The position numbers and the translations under genes were made by a program. Shown here piece after piece: positions 44,172-44,274 of a DNA stretch of 44,274 nt (position 1 is its first letter; each line of letters opens with the position of its first letter). This DNA is from a virus. Under the pieces are notes generated by a model. The model was not told where the DNA came from. It was given only the letters and a program-made list of their open reading frames with translations, and ran no database searches. The stretch is taken from the IMG/VR virus record IMGVR_UViG_3300037502_002234, positions 1 to 44,274 of that record. One strand, 5' to 3'.

Positions 44172-44274
44172 AGTTAACAGATTAATGCCGGAAGGGCCCG
44201 AAGGCAATGGCCCGGGGCGTTAACCGCCCCAATTTGTCAACCATTGCGAGAGAGCTGCGCGGCTGAATCAAAAC
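44172..44274. other. Candidate cos region upstream of small terminase
   Basis: This stretch (with bases 1-48 at the other end) lies between the HNH-like gene and TerS and holds no gene. It contains nested dyads: CAATGG (44205-44210) with CCATTG (44241-44246), enclosing GGGGCG-TTAAC-CGCCCC (about 44215-44230). The terminal 15-base repeat follows. Nested inverted repeats beside a repeat end fit a terminase binding and cutting site. The cut position is not seen directly. Confidence 0.5.
44260..44274. repeat. Right copy of 15-bp terminal direct repeat
   Basis: Identical to bases 1-15. If the repeat is a filled-in 5' overhang, the phage has 15-base cohesive ends; if an assembly overlap, the genome is a circular map of about 44,259 bp. 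The position just upstream of the small terminase makes the first reading attractive. Confidence 0.9.

Noticed and set aside
44172-44207. TTG start at 44207 for the small terminase
   Set aside because: No better ribosome site, and the protein looks natural from the ATG at 44171 (MSRIITKAELARWAGVS); the extension falls in the dyad-rich region.
1-44274. Integrase, CI-type repressor, ParA/ParB partition, tRNA genes
   Set aside because: None found. The ParB-like domain at 41966-43492 is fused to a methyltransferase and the excisionase-like protein has no integrase partner.

Overview
The window looks like one complete genome of a tailed double-stranded DNA phage, about 44.26 kb once a 15-base direct repeat at the two ends is collapsed. 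The first and last 15 bases are identical, and they lie just upstream of the terminase genes, where lambda-type phages carry cos. The DNA is GC-rich (by eye well above 60% in most genes). Gene content points to a proteobacterial, probably gammaproteobacterial, host: a lipobox lipoprotein, a GH108 endolysin, Mu-type tail genes and sigma70-like promoters. The host genus cannot be read from the sequence. I see no integrase, no CI-like repressor, no partition pair and no tRNA, so a virulent lifestyle is likely but not proven.

Layout. (A) Late genes are all on the minus strand. They run from 1330 leftward through the contig junction and on from 44171 down to 19181. Order: a possible minor virion protein, an HNH-like protein, small terminase, a ParB-like/DNA methyltransferase fusion, large terminase (gpA type), a gpW-like joiner, portal, an unknown protein, S49 protease with a nested scaffold start, decoration protein (gpD type), major capsid (gpE type) and neck proteins. 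A Mu-type contractile tail follows: sheath, tube, assembly chaperone pair, tape measure, DNA-circulation protein, LysM-hub, spike, gp46, gp47 and gp48. The tail fibre, an SGNH esterase, endolysin, holin and a small membrane protein come last. The virion is thus a lambda-like head on a Mu-like contractile tail.

(B) Early genes on the plus strand, 1547-8938: a zinc-knuckle/winged-helix protein, a SLOG protein, a two-domain beta-clamp homologue, an excisionase-like HTH protein, a PrimPol/VapE-type helicase, and a chain of very small overlapping genes ending in a cupin-like protein. (C) A minus-strand operon, 11926-8935: SF2 helicase, VRR-NUC-like nuclease and a shortened TetR-like regulator. (D) A plus-strand operon, 12016-18018: an unknown acidic protein, a DUF2800-type nuclease, a DUF2815-type single-strand binding protein, family A DNA polymerase and a lipoprotein. 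(E) A lower-GC minus-strand cassette of two small genes, 18139-18610, has its own promoter overlapped by two palindromic operator-like sites. It looks like a moron. One more plus-strand gene (18774-19184) then meets the late operon tail to tail.

How it fits together. The phage brings its own primase-helicase, polymerase, clamp-like protein, SSB and nucleases. Several promoters share one geometry, with the -10 box about 36-39 bases before the start codon. Most genes overlap their neighbour by 4 bases (ATGA or GTGA), which implies coupled translation. Both convergent operon junctions are so tight that the opposing stop codons overlap in CTAG or CTAA.

Strongest points for follow-up: a beta clamp that has lost domain 1 and resembles a two-domain PCNA-type subunit; the autonomous moron with paired operators; the large terminase with a long N-terminal extension holding a hydrophobic segment; the methyltransferase with a DPPC catalytic motif inserted between the terminase genes; and the candidate cos site.
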